Below, in pieces: positions 1 to 10,017 of a stretch of DNA of 64,000 nt (positions within the stretch are counted from its first letter, which is position 1; each line of letters begins with the position of its first letter). Both the position numbers and the translations under genes were made by a program. The stretch is taken from positions 20,282,406 to 20,346,405 of the forward strand of contig NC_054748.1 of NCBI RefSeq assembly GCF_018143015.1, in the 5' to 3' direction. The notes beneath the pieces are model-generated. The model was given only the letters and a program-made list of their open reading frames with translations. It was not told where the DNA came from and ran no database searches. This DNA is from Lytechinus variegatus. Lineage: Eukaryota > Echinodermata > Echinoidea > Temnopleuroida > Toxopneustidae.

Positions 1-27
1 TTAAAAAGAGTAAATCATTGTCACTTT

Positions 28-287
28 CAGCGGCGGACTGTGACCCAGAGGAGACAAAACATTGGAGGGGCACAACATTGTTCACAAACAATACAGTGCC
101 CCTCCAATTATTGTCTCCTGGTGGGTGTTTCATAAAGCTGTTCGTAAGTTAAGAACGACTGGTGATCCTTTCTTGTGGGTAATTGTAAATACATTGGCGA
201 TGGTTACGCGCGTAAGAAAGGTTCACCAGTCGTTCTAATCTTACGAACAGCTCTATGAAACGGCCCCCTGGTCACAGTCCGCCACTG
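28..287. mobile_element. hAT-type MITE with exact 8-bp target duplication
   Basis: Terminal inverted repeats begin CAGCGGCGGACTGTGACC and end GGTCACAGTCCGCCACTG. The flanks GTCACTTT (20-27) and GTCACTTT (288-295) are an exact 8-bp target site duplication, as expected for hAT transposition. The inside holds two nested palindromes, at about 51-119 and 118-268. No coding capacity. Confidence 0.85.
118..268. repeat. Foldback MITE, CATAAAGCTGTTCGTAAG family, copy 1
   Basis: The left arm TTTCATAAAGCTGTTCGTAA is matched inverted by TTACGAACAGCTCTATGAAA, and the arms continue for about 50 bases around CACCAGTCGTTCT. The copy sits inside the hAT MITE at 28-287. Two more copies follow at 843-1017 and 1027-1193. 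Confidence 0.75.
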
Positions 288-842
288 GTCACTTTAATAC
301 AGAAGAGCACGAATCAATCGATTACGTGCCGATTGTTGTACACACGATGGATAGCAAATTAACTACAAATAAATCCTATATGTAAACTGATGTCCTTTCA
401 AATGATCAACAGACAGTGATACGGCAAGAGCCAGAGAGACCTAAACACAATATATGGAGAAAATAAACGCAAATGATGTAATAATGTGTTGATTGCATGC
501 TATAAGATGATGACAAAGTAAGGGAGAAAATGAAAATGAGCATATCATTTTTCCCAGTTCGTTGTATTATGCATATCTTCATAAAAGTTGTCATTGCTCA
601 ACAGTTATAGCAACTAGGGGTGTTGCACATAGATCCAAACCCGACTTGATTTCATGCTTAAGTTCCATCGAGTGCATGATTTTACACATGTAATGTAAAT
701 AACATTGATTGATATGCAGTAGTGCACATCTCTTGAGCATGATGATCTGACCAATGCTGTGATGCATTATAAACCACACACAACTGGGAATCTGAGTGTT
801 ATTTCTAGCCCAGACTTGAATCTTTGTAAAACAACCCCCTTG

Positions 843-1017
843 TGAGTGTGTCATAAAGCTGTTCATAAGAACAACTTTACTCTTGACTGGTGAACCCTTC
901 CTTGGGACCTAAATCAACACCAACAAAAATTTGGGGTATATGATTCATTACAAGAAAGGTTCATCAGTTGTTTGTATACTTAAAGTCCTGTGTAACTTAT
1001 GAACAGTGCAATGAAAC
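843..1017. repeat. Foldback MITE, CATAAAGCTGTTCGTAAG family, copy 2
   Basis: The left arm TCATAAAGCTGTTCATAAG pairs with the right arm CTTATGAACAGTGCAATGA. The middle carries the family's CCTTCCTTGGG and AGAAAGGTTCATCAGTTG blocks. It lies directly next to copy 3. Confidence 0.65.
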
Positions 1018-1026
1018 AAACCCCAG

Positions 1027-1193
1027 GTGGGTGTTTCATAAAGCTATTTGTAAGTTAAGAGCGACTGGTGAACCTTTCTTAAGTGCTAAACCATTTCACA
1101 CATTTTGGTGTAGATACCATTTACCACAAGAAAGGATCACCAGTTGTGCTTAAAGTCGGTCTTAACTTATGAACAGTAAAGTGTAACCAACCT
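1027..1193. repeat. Foldback MITE, CATAAAGCTGTTCGTAAG family, copy 3
   Basis: The arms GTGTTTCATAAAGCTATTTG and ACTTATGAACAGTAAAGTG are inverted matches, with the same inner GACTGGTGAACCTTTCTTAA block as copy 1. Two copies in tandem suggest one inserted next to the other, or a local duplication. Confidence 0.65.
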
Positions 1194-1195
1194 GT

Positions 1196-1334
1196 GGGGC
1201 CCCCATCTTACAAAGACTTACGATTGATAAGATCAATCGCAACTATGAAAAGCCAGCAAAGTCAACACTGATGGATTTCCATAGTAACGATTGATTGAAT
1301 CAATCAATTGTAACTCTTTGTAAAACAGGTCCCA
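1196..1334. repeat. Foldback MITE, GGGCCC-CTTTGTAAAAC family, copy 1
   Basis: Inverted arms: GGGGCCCCCATCTTACAAAG with GTAACTCTTTGTAAAACAGG, around GATTGATAAGATCAATCGC. No coding capacity. Related copies lie at 1335-1600 and 2334-2483. Confidence 0.65.
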
Positions 1335-1600
1335 GGGCCCCGTCTTAAAAAGAGTTGCGATTAATCCAATCAATTGTAACTCTATGGAAATCCATCAGTG
1401 TCACAGTTTTTTCTACAGGAAATTTGCAAAATGTCCTTTGTAAACAAAAGAATACATACCAAGTTGTCAAGAATTCGTGGATATACATTCATATCTAGAA
1501 CAAATTTTGAACAATCATGCATTTTATGTGTTTACTTTGCTAGCTTTCCATAGTTACGTTTGATCAGATCAATCGTAAGTCTTTGTAAGACAGGGCCCAG
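1335..1600. repeat. Foldback MITE, GGGCCC-CTTTGTAAAAC family, copy 2
   Basis: Begins GGGCCCCGTCTTAAAAAGAG and ends TCTTTGTAAGACAGGGCCC. About 130 bp of AT-rich DNA sits between the arms. Adjoins copy 1 and lies just downstream of the last ROPN1L exon. Confidence 0.65.
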
Positions 1601-1705
1601 GTCTCTTCGCTATCTTCAATGCCCCCCCAGTCTTCAACAGACGTAACAAAACAAGGATATTAACAGAGATGATTGGTCGATGATGGTCCGTTTGATAGCT
1701 GCTGC

Positions 1706-4700
1706 TCAAAGGCCGAGCTTGGGGCAGTCGGGATGGAGGAAGTTCCTTGGTTGCACTGCGCCGTTCTGTTTGTCACTGTAATATCAAACACAAAAATATA
1801 AGAATGAAATACCAATTTGTAACTGAAACAAAAAATATGATACAACACTCTCCATAAATACAAAAATCTTCATAAAAACAAGATAAAAGTTACAATGGAT
1901 GGACACTTTTCAAAAATATTCTGATCATATTGACTAAAAACCTACAAATTTTCACAGAATTTAATTTTCTCTTTTAGATATTAGTTAAGTTAAAACATGC
2001 CTGAAATTGACTAACAAAATTCTGATAAACCAAACATCTATAGTAAGAGATTTCTATCACATATGGCTGCTCCTAATCAAAGGACAAATTTATAACTAAG
2101 AATATAGGCAATAGTCTAACTTATGAATATGGGTGAACAGCATTAAAGATAAATACCAGGGGTCCTGGTAGCAAAATAAGAGCAGAATTCCATCAAACGT
2201 CAGGTAGTTTTGAACGCAATATTAATACACTGTCCCATATATGCTTTTCTGTGATAGTGATCATCAGAATTATTGAATTTGAGCTAACATTCTATGATTT
2301 TACATAGATAGGCTTACATTTTTTACCAGATCAGGGGCCCGATGCAGAAAGAGTTGCCTTTAAACGCAAGTCAAAAAAACGATTGCAAGTCCTAAACGAG
2401 CGCCATTGATTGGTTGAATATCAAGTTGCGCATGATTTTTATAGAGTTGCGATCGATTGCAACTCTTTCTGCAACGGGCCCCAAGTTGCATATTAATATC
2501 TTGACAATTAACCTTGATTTAAAAGGCTTTTTAATGAAATAATTGCTGCAACTACTGTCTTTTACCTTTGAAAGCAGCACACAAATAAGATCACACTTAT
2601 ATCATGTTTTATAAGGTATGACTTACACATGGTATTGCAGGTAGGTGAAGACGCCCTCTATCTGCTCTTCCGAGATCTCTCCGTCAATCTGAGCCAGGTA
2701 CGTATAGAGCTCCTTGAAGAGGTCAAAGGGTATCCTCGCTGCACCGCCCTCGGGGTCCTTGGTCAAAATCTCACAGATGACCTTCATAGCAGAGGTGATG
2801 TTCTGGAGGTTAAAGGTCAAAGGTCACACAGAAATAAGCATGATAATCAGGACATTCCAGCCAGGTGTAGCGTATTTGTCCAACAAATAATTATACATTA
2901 TCCCACATGTGCTGATCTGTGCTGGTGATCTTCAGTGTAAATGTTTTTTTTAGATTTCTACAATCCAATATAAAGTGCAACCTTGCAAACAGCAGTGATT
3001 TTTTAAGCTTATAATGTGATCAGACTTTTCTGCTATAATTGTTCTGGCTCATGTGTTCTTTTAAAAGATATTTAAAAGCTTCAACTGGGAGCTTCTAGGG
3101 AGTTTTACCGAGTTTGCAAGAGACTCAAGTTCTATTCCAAATCAAGCATAATGGGGTGTTACAAGAAAGCTGAGGTGTGACTGAATTAAAAAAATCTTTT
3201 ATATTTGCATTTCATCAATGGAACTGTGCTTGAATTGGAATTGAACTTTTTGAAGTTTTGTGAAACACCCAACTAGTTTACATTTAGGACTAGACAAAGG
3301 TTAGTCACAGTAAATGGAAGATTGAAAAGGATTGTTACAATTGTTACAGAAGCATGACTTGTACTATCCCACTTTGAGTAATTAGCTTAATTGGAAGACC
3401 CGGTGCATATGTTTTTTACAGAAATATGACGCAACATAAATGCTGTGGATCATCATGATCATCATCTTTATCATCAAAATAAATCCTTTTTGATGCATTA
3501 CATCCAGCATGTCCCGAGGCTTAAAAACGACAACAAAACTTACCCCTGCGAGAGCTGAGCAGGCAAGGGCAAAGAACTTTGGCCATTCGATCTCATCCCC
3601 GAAGCTACCAATCTGAATCAAGCTGAACATTCTCTCCTTAGGGAGACAGTTGTCCTTCCATTTCTGTTCTAGTTCTTCCAGTGAGATTTTCTTCTTGGGA
3701 CCAAGCTGAGGGATGAAATAAATAAATCATATGTAAATGTTATTATTACTATTAATTGTTTGACGTCACCCATGCCTGGGAGGTGAAAAGCGAACTGAAT
3801 CACTGTGACCCACAGGTCTCTCCTCCCGACATAACTGACTGGAGGGAGTGCAGGTGGACCACTACACCGGGTTCCCCCCCCCCTCTTATACCAATAGTGC
3901 AGTGGGTTAACATGCAAAGGCGGTGACTCTCCTCTACACCGGGCCTCCATTTAACATCCTATCTGAGGGAAAAAGTGTTTTCCACTGTAACATAGCCTGC
4001 ATCTATGGAACATGGGAGCTACATTCACAAGCAACGCAGGATTCAGTAATCCGCCCAGGGTGGACTCAAAACAACGATCTTTGGTTCGACGGTCAGACCC
4101 TTTATTGACTAAATCAACTTCACTCTCATTTGTGAAGCTAAGAGGACAAACTATCAATTCTTTTGAGCATTTTCATGAAACATATACATGTAGTCATTGA
4201 TTTTCATTGACTACCTATTACATCAATCCTTGCATCTGATTGACTAAGAGCAAATAAATGAATATCACTGACAAAACCTTTCACGAAATACTCCCTGGAG
4301 CTACATGTATCTTTTCAAAGCAAATTTGAGGAAAGATCTTATGTACATTAATATTGGCACAGAAGTGATAATTTGTCTTAGGCATCTACTGTAATCAAAA
4401 GAGATGGTTTGCTTCATATTTCATACTATTGAAGATGATTATATCAGAGAAACACAAAAGGGTATATTTAAGAATAAACAAATAAACTGATGCCAAATGA
4501 TCAGTGAAACTTCAATAACCGAATGTCTAAGGTTCATGAACTAGGTCCATATACTTTGTAAGTTATGACATCTTACAGATTTGAATATTGATTATCAGAA
4601 AACAATACCCGTCTTACTTCTGAAATGCAGGCAAGACCATAATGATTAAAAAAAAAAAGAAAATAGCCTTGGGAACATACCTGTCTGTTTAGCACAGAGA

Positions 4701-6023
4701 GGATTCCTGGTGTTAGTCCAGTGTCTGTTTTCTGTGTGGCCATGGGCATCTCAAGCCTTTCCTTCACCGGGGGTGTCTCCCCATTGGCAAGGGCATGGAA
4801 ATATCTGCAAAATAGAAGCAAACGATTGTTATTTTCATGCGGAAATCTAAGGGGAAAAGCTATCTGTAACAACAAATTCATAAATGATTGTCTATGAGGA
4901 TAAAAGGCTGTATTGGATTTCTAAGCTCTGGCTTACTGAAAGTTTGAAACGATGATGTCAGTCTTGCTAACCATTATTGGACACTGGGTAGCCAATAAAA
5001 TTAAAAACTAAAAATCTTTTTAAAAATAACAATTCCAGGTTAACTGCAATTTAAACTGGGTCAAAAGTGGGGCTGCCCAGAAAATAACTTTGGTTATTGC
5101 TCAGCCAAACAAACATTTGGGGAATTGTAGGCAAACGGTTTTCTGCTCACAATATGCTGTTTTTTTAATTGAAAGAACTTAATTTCATAATTGTTACCGC
5201 ATTTCAGTGGTACCCAGTAGTTGTATGTAAAGACAAGTTGTTTTAAAGGACAAGTCTACCCTAACAAAAAGTTTATTTTTTATAATAAAAGAGAAAAATG
5301 CAACAAGAATAACGCTGAAAATTTCATCAAAATTGGATGTAAAATAAGAAAGTTATGACATTTCAAAGTTTTGCTCCATTTCACAAAACTGTTGTATGCA
5401 CATGAGGAAACGTCATCCACTCACTATTTCTTTTGTATTTTATTATGAGAAATATAAAATATTTTAATTTTCTCCTAATTGTCAAGTGAAAAAACTATCA
5501 ATTCCTCCAAGAACATGTGGAATTAGCATTGTTTAATAGTACTATATGGTACTGTCAAGTTGGTCCTCATTGTCAAATCTATAAAAAATGAAATATTGTA
5601 TAATTCAAACAGTAAAAATAAAAAACATTACAAATACAAAACTATCACATTTATTCATATTAATGCATGCATGTCAAGAATTTACTGCTATAAAAAAATT
5701 GATATCAATATAAGTGTCCAAACATTGTGCCCTATCCTAAAATCCCGGGTTGGATTTCATAAAGAAATGTTATCATAACATATACGCTTTTTCTGTAACA
5801 AATTTACTATTATATGGAAGGATTTCAGAGTCTGCAGTCGCCCAATTTTTTTACAGGCCAAACAGGCCACGATTTGGACTTACGCTGCTGACCACTGAAG
5901 GACATCAGCTGGCTGGGTCCTGATGGCAGACTTGGTGAACTGCTTCATGATATCAGGTAGGTCAGGGGGAATGTTTATCTGCTGAGAGCAGTACATAGGT
6001 ACGTCATCACCTACTCCTGGCAT
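1706..6023 (-). CDS. ROPN1L: Ropporin-1-like protein (RIIa/DPY-30 domain), five coding exons
   Basis: Coding exons in order: 6023-5884, 4804-4681, 3705-3544, 2802-2627, 1775-1706. All are bounded by AG/GT and phases agree, giving 223 aa (human ROPN1L is about 230). Seen: the RIIa dimerisation/docking region at about residues 18-55 (IPPDLPDIMKQFTK, then RTQPADVLQW), the family motif NGETPPVKER, the segment EIEWPKFFALACSALAG, and a C-terminal part with DGEISEEQ. Known for the family: ropporins bind AKAPs in the fibrous sheath and radial spokes of sperm flagella and motile cilia. The start is the ATG at 6023, just before IPPDLP; the exon carrying it begins at 6044 after an acceptor, so an upstream non-coding exon is needed. 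The last exon ends NFLHPDCPKLGL. The introns hold MITEs but no coding sequence. Identity is firm; the exact C-terminus is slightly less so. Confidence 0.93.
2334..2483. repeat. Foldback MITE, GGGCCC family, copy 3, in ROPN1L last intron
   Basis: Arms GGGGCCCGATGCAGAAAGAG and CTCTTTCTGCAACGGGCCCC are near-exact inverted repeats. The inside repeats GATTGCAA/TTGCGATC. It sits between ROPN1L coding exons 4 and 5. Confidence 0.7.
5242..5640. mobile_element. MITE fragment starting TTAAAGGACAAGTCTACCC
   Basis: Starts TTAAAGGACAAGTCTACCC and continues with CTGAAAATTTCATC and AAGAAAGTTATGAC. The order matches the element at 55915-56636 (shared inner ATGAAATATTGTATAATTCAAA). The right end is missing. 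It lies in ROPN1L intron 1. Confidence 0.6.
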
Positions 6024-6676
6024 CTTGATTCTGATCTTGCGAGTCTGTGGAATGAGAGAAAGGGGAATTTTTTTAATCAAGTGGGGAGGCTTCAGTTGAG
6101 AAATGGGTCATGGGAAGAGAGAGTGAAAGAAACATGGGAATAGATCTGGGTGTAGGAGGAAGATAAATAAAATGGACAAGAACAAGATTGGGGGAGGAAG
6201 AGGATATTGGCATGACTAAGAAGAGGAGAGGGGGGATAAGAGCCATCTCATTTTTTTTCCAATTTTCTCTGTTTCTGTTCTGTTCATGACATGATCGAGA
6301 CTCAAGACTCAAGTTTTTTTGTTTAGTCTAACTCCACTTACAATTACATTCAGCTAGATTTTGTATTGAATTAACTCACCAAAACAACAAACATTCAAAC
6401 ATAAGAATCGCTAAAGATACATATAAATTTCACTTAGTCTTAACTTACATTATTTAACAAGAGAAAAACAAACCGACACAAAGTCAATAGAATATGTGCC
6501 AAAATCAAACACGAAATCCTATGTATGGGACTACACAAATAAATTTACTCGAAACTAAGAAACTAATCACACATAAAATGCAGCTTTCTGCAAAGAAGCA
6601 AACGTACTAAAACCGAGGAATGAGAAAAAATATTATTTCTTACTCTTTTTAGAACAAATTCCTAAAATATACTTAC

Positions 6677-6770
6677 TTGACCGAAGAAATATGTAGGATT
6701 CTAGATTGGAAAAAGATTCTTGATTGACCAGCGTTGACAAGGCAACATAGAATTTCACGCATGCGCAGAA
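6677..6770 (-). other. Probable 5' non-coding first exon of ROPN1L
   Basis: A good donor (CAAG|GTAAGT-like on the minus strand) lies at 6671-6676, upstream of the acceptor at 6045-6047 that opens the ATG exon. The first exon would therefore start somewhere above 6677. The 5' limit is inferred; there is no clear TATA box. Confidence 0.4.
6733..6746. promoter_or_regulatory. X-box-like RFX site upstream of ROPN1L
   Basis: GTTGACAAGGCAAC matches the RFX X-box consensus GTHNYYATRRNAAC at 12 of 14 positions and is nearly palindromic. It lies next to the inferred first exon of a ciliary/flagellar gene, where RFX factors commonly act. Function is inferred from position. Confidence 0.5.
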
Positions 6771-6779
6771 TCGTCAGTG

Positions 6780-7820
6780 TCTCAAACTTTTTGACATAAA
6801 AATACTCTCTCGCACTAGCCCTCTCGCCGCCGCGCGCCTATACGGAAAATGAACGGGGGGGGGGGGGGGGGGGGACTTTGAAAATATTGAAAAGAGAAGG
6901 GAGAAGAAGAGAAATGAACAAAAAAATGTGTGAACTTGGTCATAGGCCTGCAAAAATTAATATTTTTTATTGCAAAAATTAATATTTTTTATTGAAAACA
7001 AAAATTAAATCAATATAACTGACACTAAACCATAGAGTTAATATATAGCCTACTAGCACCAAACCCACAGTAATGCACCCCCGGGGAGGAAGCAAGACCC
7101 TGCAAAATATGTTTGTCGGGGGCCCGGCCGGGTGCAGATATGTGAACGGGGCAAAACCGAAGAGCGGTGCATTAAACAGAAAGTCTTATTTTCTGTTATA
7201 TTTTTTTCCTAAAATTTGATCCGTCTACTAACGCATATAAAGATGATGTGGGAAACATCATCTTCCTCCATATTTTTCGATTCTCCGTTTTTATCTTTTT
7301 ATAAATATATTGAAAATATATTGAGTTAGTACTGATCGAATATGGCTTACTTAGCATATTAATATTATCATTATTTATTATTATCATTGTCATTATTGTG
7401 AAATTCTTTTGAAAATTCGGTAGGCAAATGTATTTTAAGGCTTGACTTTGTCTGAGTCAGTGATAGGCAGGATGGGGCAGCTGTGACTACCAAAACTATA
7501 CATAGAGGAGGAAAATAAGGGGGAAATTAAATAAATAAATGAATAAATAAATAAATAGAGAAGAAGAAGAAGAAGAAAAGAAGAGGGTGTGTTTAACTAT
7601 ATAATTTTATTGTTGAAAAAAATAGACGCTCCCTTTTGGTAGGTTTGCCCTTCCCGGAAAATATCAATTAAATAAATATAAAAAAACAAATGATGGAAAT
7701 CTGGGCTTGGTCTATTATGTCCATCAGCCCATCCTGTCTTCCCTCACCTCTCTGCCCCAACCCCCCCCCCTCTCTCTCTCTCCCTCTTGCTCTTATTTTA
7801 ACTCTTCCTTTTCTCTGTTT
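6780..7820. other. Intergenic DNA, no gene seen
   Basis: Contains a G homopolymer at about 6856-6874, AT-rich stretches, (AATA)n and (GAA)n runs near 7530-7585, and a C-rich/CT-rich run near 7760-7795. No splice-supported coding segment is visible. Confidence 0.5.
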
Positions 7821-8404
7821 CCCGGGGGGCCACTTACATTGACGAGTGGATACCATGCGCGACCAAAAAAAAAACACGTAAGAAGGATGTCTTTTCACGA
7901 TAGGGCACGTTACGTACGTAACGTGATAAGGGTGTCAAAAACACAAAAATAATGAAAAATTTCGGGAGGAAAATTACGTGTTTAGGGTCGAATTTGCGGG
8001 GATGATAAAACAATCTTAAAATGTTTTATAAAGGATGTCCTTTTTGCCCCAACAGTTCGTGTTTAGAGTCCGATGTGTGCGAGATGTAGAAGGTGGGGTC
8101 GTACTAAACCAAATAAGGTAAAGCCGACGACCGAAGGACTCGTAACAATAAAACATTCATGTACTTGTTTAGGGGTTCATTTCAGGGAATATTTACAACG
8201 CTTCTTTTTGCCAGGGAATATTTGCCAAGAGTATCGTTTTGTTTCCAATACTTGTTAAGGTATAGGGTTTCACTCGCCAATACTTGTTAAGCATGTTAAG
8301 GGGTGCATTTTCAGAATATGGAAATTACGTGTTTAGGGTGCTTTTCGAGACCCCATGGTCGCGCATGGTATCCACTCGTGAATGGAAGTGGTCCCCCCCC
8401 CCGG
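7821..8404. mobile_element. hAT-like MITE with ~45-bp inverted termini
   Basis: The left end CCCGGGGGGCCACTTACATT, followed by GAGTGGATACCATGCGCGACC, is mirrored at the right by GGTCGCGCATGGTATCCACTC and a C-run ending GG. Flanks CTCTGTTT (7813-7820) and CTCTGTTC (8405-8412) look like an 8-bp target duplication with one change. The inside repeats phrases such as ACGTGTTTAGGGT and TACTTGTTAAG and has no coding capacity. Confidence 0.75.
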
Positions 8405-8498
8405 CTCTGTTCTAACCTTTTTCCTCTGTCATTTTTCTTCCGACCTCTCTCACGGACACACACACACTCGCAGACATGCACACTCTTAAACCTTCTTC

Positions 8499-8735
8499 AC
8501 TCTAAACAAAATATTGGGTAAAAGTGATCCATGAGAGTAATTATGTGTCCAACCAACATTGCAAAGGGCATTTCTTTTGGTCACTTTTATTTATCCAGTG
8601 TGATGAAAATTTTGCCCATTCTAAAGTAATTGCTGCTTTTTTTATTCTTTATTTTTTTTACCTAACTGGACAATAATAAGTATGCTTCCCGCATTGGGTA
8701 AAACACTGCCCAAAATTGGTTGGACACGTAATTAT
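8499..8735. repeat. Degenerate foldback element
   Basis: ATTATGTGTCCAACCAA near 8540 is inverted as TTGGTTGGACACGTAATTAT near 8718, and TTGGGTAAAA occurs near both ends. No coding capacity. The right edge abuts the SINE tail that follows. Confidence 0.45.
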
Positions 8736-8822
8736 GTTATGCAGGGCCCGCTGGAAGAGCAGTCTTATGATTGAAGTGGCTACCCTGGGTAAATAAAACG
8801 TTATTATTATTATTATATTATT
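8736..8822 (+). mobile_element. 5'-truncated tRNA-SINE, tail only
   Basis: The block GTTATGCAGGGCCCGCTGGA, then GAGCAGTCTTATGATTGAAG, then TACCCTGGGTAAATAAAAC and (ATT)n matches the 3' half of the complete minus-strand SINE at 58745-58981. The tRNA-like head is missing. Confidence 0.75.
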
Positions 8823-8849
8823 ATAATTAACCTTGTGGTGGTAAAAATT

Positions 8850-9090
8850 TCATTCATATTCTCTCTCTTCCCCCTGCCCCCCTCCCCCCACTCTCCCCCT
8901 CCCTCACTCTTCCTGTCTGTCTGTTTATCTCTCCCCTTTTGTAAACTTTCCCCCTCTCACTCTTTCTACTTCCTCTCCTTCTCTCCCTCTCTCCCTATCT
9001 CTCACATTCTTTCTTTCTATCTTTCAATCTGTCGCCCTTTTTTCTCTCATTTATTTTCTTCTTTTTTGTTGCATTGTACATTTGTTTTTT
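8850..9090. repeat. CT-rich low-complexity tract
   Basis: About 240 bp of nearly pure pyrimidine (CTCTCC, CCCTC, TTTCTTTC) on the plus strand. Open frames here are compositional. Confidence 0.8.
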
Positions 9091-9114
9091 TAACCTATTT
9101 GAATTTGAATGAAT

Positions 9115-9335
9115 AAATAATTGAATTGAATTTAATTCAATTTTCTCCTTTCATTTCAATTCCAATTATTTTTACACATATTCAGTAAAAAAAATATATA
9201 AGTACAATCAAAATATATACATATAATACAATATATTAGATAAAAAAAACATAAGATAATCAAAATGTGAAGGGAGTTGACAAATGCCATATCGACCAAG
9301 GTCAATTCCCAATGAAAAAATAGATGAAATTAGAT
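9115..9335 (-). mobile_element. LINE 3'-UTR fragment (same family as 11960-12470)
   Basis: Reverse-complement of 9250-9335 reads GGGAATTGACCTTGGTCGAT, then ATGGCATTTGTCAA, then CACATTTTGATTATCTTATG. It matches the plus-strand fragment at 12285-12350 (GGGGATTGACCTTGATAGAT, ATGGCCTTTGTCAA, CACATTTTGATTTTCTATG). The A-rich end is near 9117. Confidence 0.6.
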
Positions 9336-10017
9336 AATATAAAATTATAATCACACTTCATTCATTTTTATAAAAGATTTTGTATTTATTTGCACAAAAC
9401 ATGACATACATTAAAGGAAATCGACTTTACAAATTAATTTTCATTAAAAAAATATCATATAGGGGATGTTTTTAAAATTTTTATTTAGATTCACAATAAC
9501 CAGCATACTTCATTTCTAAAATCATACTTTATTCTCTTATTGCTCGAATATAATCTTTTTTTCTAATTTCACATCTGACAAGGGTAGAATAGACTGAGAT
9601 TCGACCAGCAGACGACACACTGGAAATTAGTGGTAAATGTTTTTTCCACCATGCATGACAGTTGCCAGAGGGAGTAGAGCTTTCGCCGAATAATAAGGTG
9701 GTTAGTGATGTTTTACCTGATTGCCAAGAAAGCATGAATGCTTGTAAGCAAGCAACCAGAGGACCGAAGGCTTAAGGACCTCTCCGTTCGAGGGACTTGG
9801 TGTTGAGGATTAATTCTTTCTCGATGGTAACCCGATTTCATTTTCCCCAAAATGACGGGTCAAAAGATATATCTTTTCTATTTCCGAAGCTTTTCTTAAA
9901 GTCTGTATCAGAAAATTATTCACTCCCGATGAAAGCTCGTGATACCCGGATCTGACTATAACCGGAAACCAAAACCCTGACGATTCGATGGTTGGTTGTA
10001 TCCATGGTGATTTGTCC

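Noticed and set aside
9529-9735. 68-codon minus-strand frame
   Set aside because: No family resemblance; probably 3' flank of the minus-strand patatin gene.
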